DNA of 22,223 nucleotides. It comes from Clostridiales bacterium (GTDB taxonomy: Bacteria; Bacillota; Clostridia; Saccharofermentanales; Saccharofermentanaceae). The notes beneath the pieces are model-generated. The model searched no databases and had not been told where the DNA came from. It worked only from the letters and a program-made list of their open reading frames with translations. The stretch covers positions 1 through 22,223 of the forward strand of contig JAGAFH010000190.1 of NCBI GenBank assembly GCA_017612755.1. Reading direction: 5' to 3'. Positions 22,064 through 22,223 of the stretch are shown one piece after another; within the stretch, counting starts at the first letter, position 1; the number at the start of each line of letters is the position of its first letter. The position numbers and the translations under genes are program-made.

Positions 22064-22223
22064 TTATTTCAAGAAAAAGATCTTAATTAATAAGATTATT
22101 ATCGCAATAAATTCCAATATTACCAAACCGTATACCAGATAAGACGTTCTCTTGACGGAACCGGAGACTTTCCTTATCTCGTCCGGTGTCTCGGAAGCAG
22201 CCTTTTCCGCTTCTGCATTCTTC
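22064..22223 (-). CDS. C-terminal end of a tail-anchored membrane protein (partial)
   Basis: The frame enters from the right edge and ends at TAA (22064-22066). The visible 52 residues begin KNAEAEKAASETPDEIRKV, then a basic stretch (GSVKRTSY), then one hydrophobic helix of about 22 residues (LVYGLVILEFIAIIILLIKIFF) ending in LK. The last helix at the extreme C-terminus, after a charged linker, suggests a tail-anchored or final membrane segment with its bulk in the cytoplasm. The stop lies directly beside the ribosome site of the coiled-coil gene, so they form one transcription unit. The start and the rest of the protein are outside the window. Confidence 0.7.
   Translation of the reverse strand, partial: KNAEAEKAASETPDEIRKVSGSVKRTSYLVYGLVILEFIAIIILLIKIFFLK

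Overview
The window looks like chromosomal core sequence of a low-to-mid GC Gram-positive anaerobe, most likely in the Bacillota, class Clostridia. This is inferred from gene content: an LCP-family cell-wall ligase, a DUF3048 (YerB-like) lipoprotein, a UPF0735/PheB ACT protein upstream of hom, a CmpB-family membrane protein, and an M3 oligopeptidase beside argS. Strong AGGAGG-type ribosome sites and TATAAT-type promoters in AT-rich gaps fit the same picture. I cannot fix the genus. There is no phage, plasmid, CRISPR array or insertion sequence. The only mobile-looking DNA is one short palindromic element at 7855-7940.

Layout. 1-4406: the end of an unknown plus-strand gene and a bidirectional terminator. 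A minus-strand cell-envelope pair follows (LCP ligase, then a membrane-anchored degenerate PP2C/SH3 protein), and a divergent lipoprotein of the YerB family with its own terminator. 4407-5960: a palindrome-rich gap, an aldo/keto reductase, a small three-helix membrane protein, and a tRNA-Lys(CTT) with a consensus promoter and terminator. 5959-10023, all minus strand: a zinc-ribbon protein of unknown function, a Gfo/Idh/MocA oxidoreductase, the REP-like palindrome and a terminator, a short malic enzyme, and a multi-pass membrane protein. 10114-12869, plus strand: a long glutamine synthetase family protein, with a CmpB-family membrane protein five bases downstream.

12857-20088 is a minus-strand housekeeping block. 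argS, an M3 oligopeptidase, rsmF and rdgB are tightly packed, with ATGA overlaps at two junctions. They form one probable operon for translation, rRNA modification, peptide turnover and nucleotide-pool cleaning. pheB and hom follow from their own probable promoter, for aspartate-family and aromatic amino-acid metabolism. 20200-21165 is an MraY/WecA-type prenyl-phosphate glycan transferase. 21166-22223 (minus) holds a long charged coiled-coil protein preceded by the end of a gene whose product finishes in a C-terminal membrane helix.

The most notable observations are an in-frame amber codon replacing a residue inside the SHRG-x-AL C-terminal motif of rdgB, with the expected coding tail continuing to a TGA; the degenerate PP2C-SH3 envelope protein paired with an LCP ligase; the charged coiled-coil and membrane-anchor pair; and the isolated palindromic element at 7855-7940. 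I did not find a clear new multi-gene defence or biosynthetic system here.
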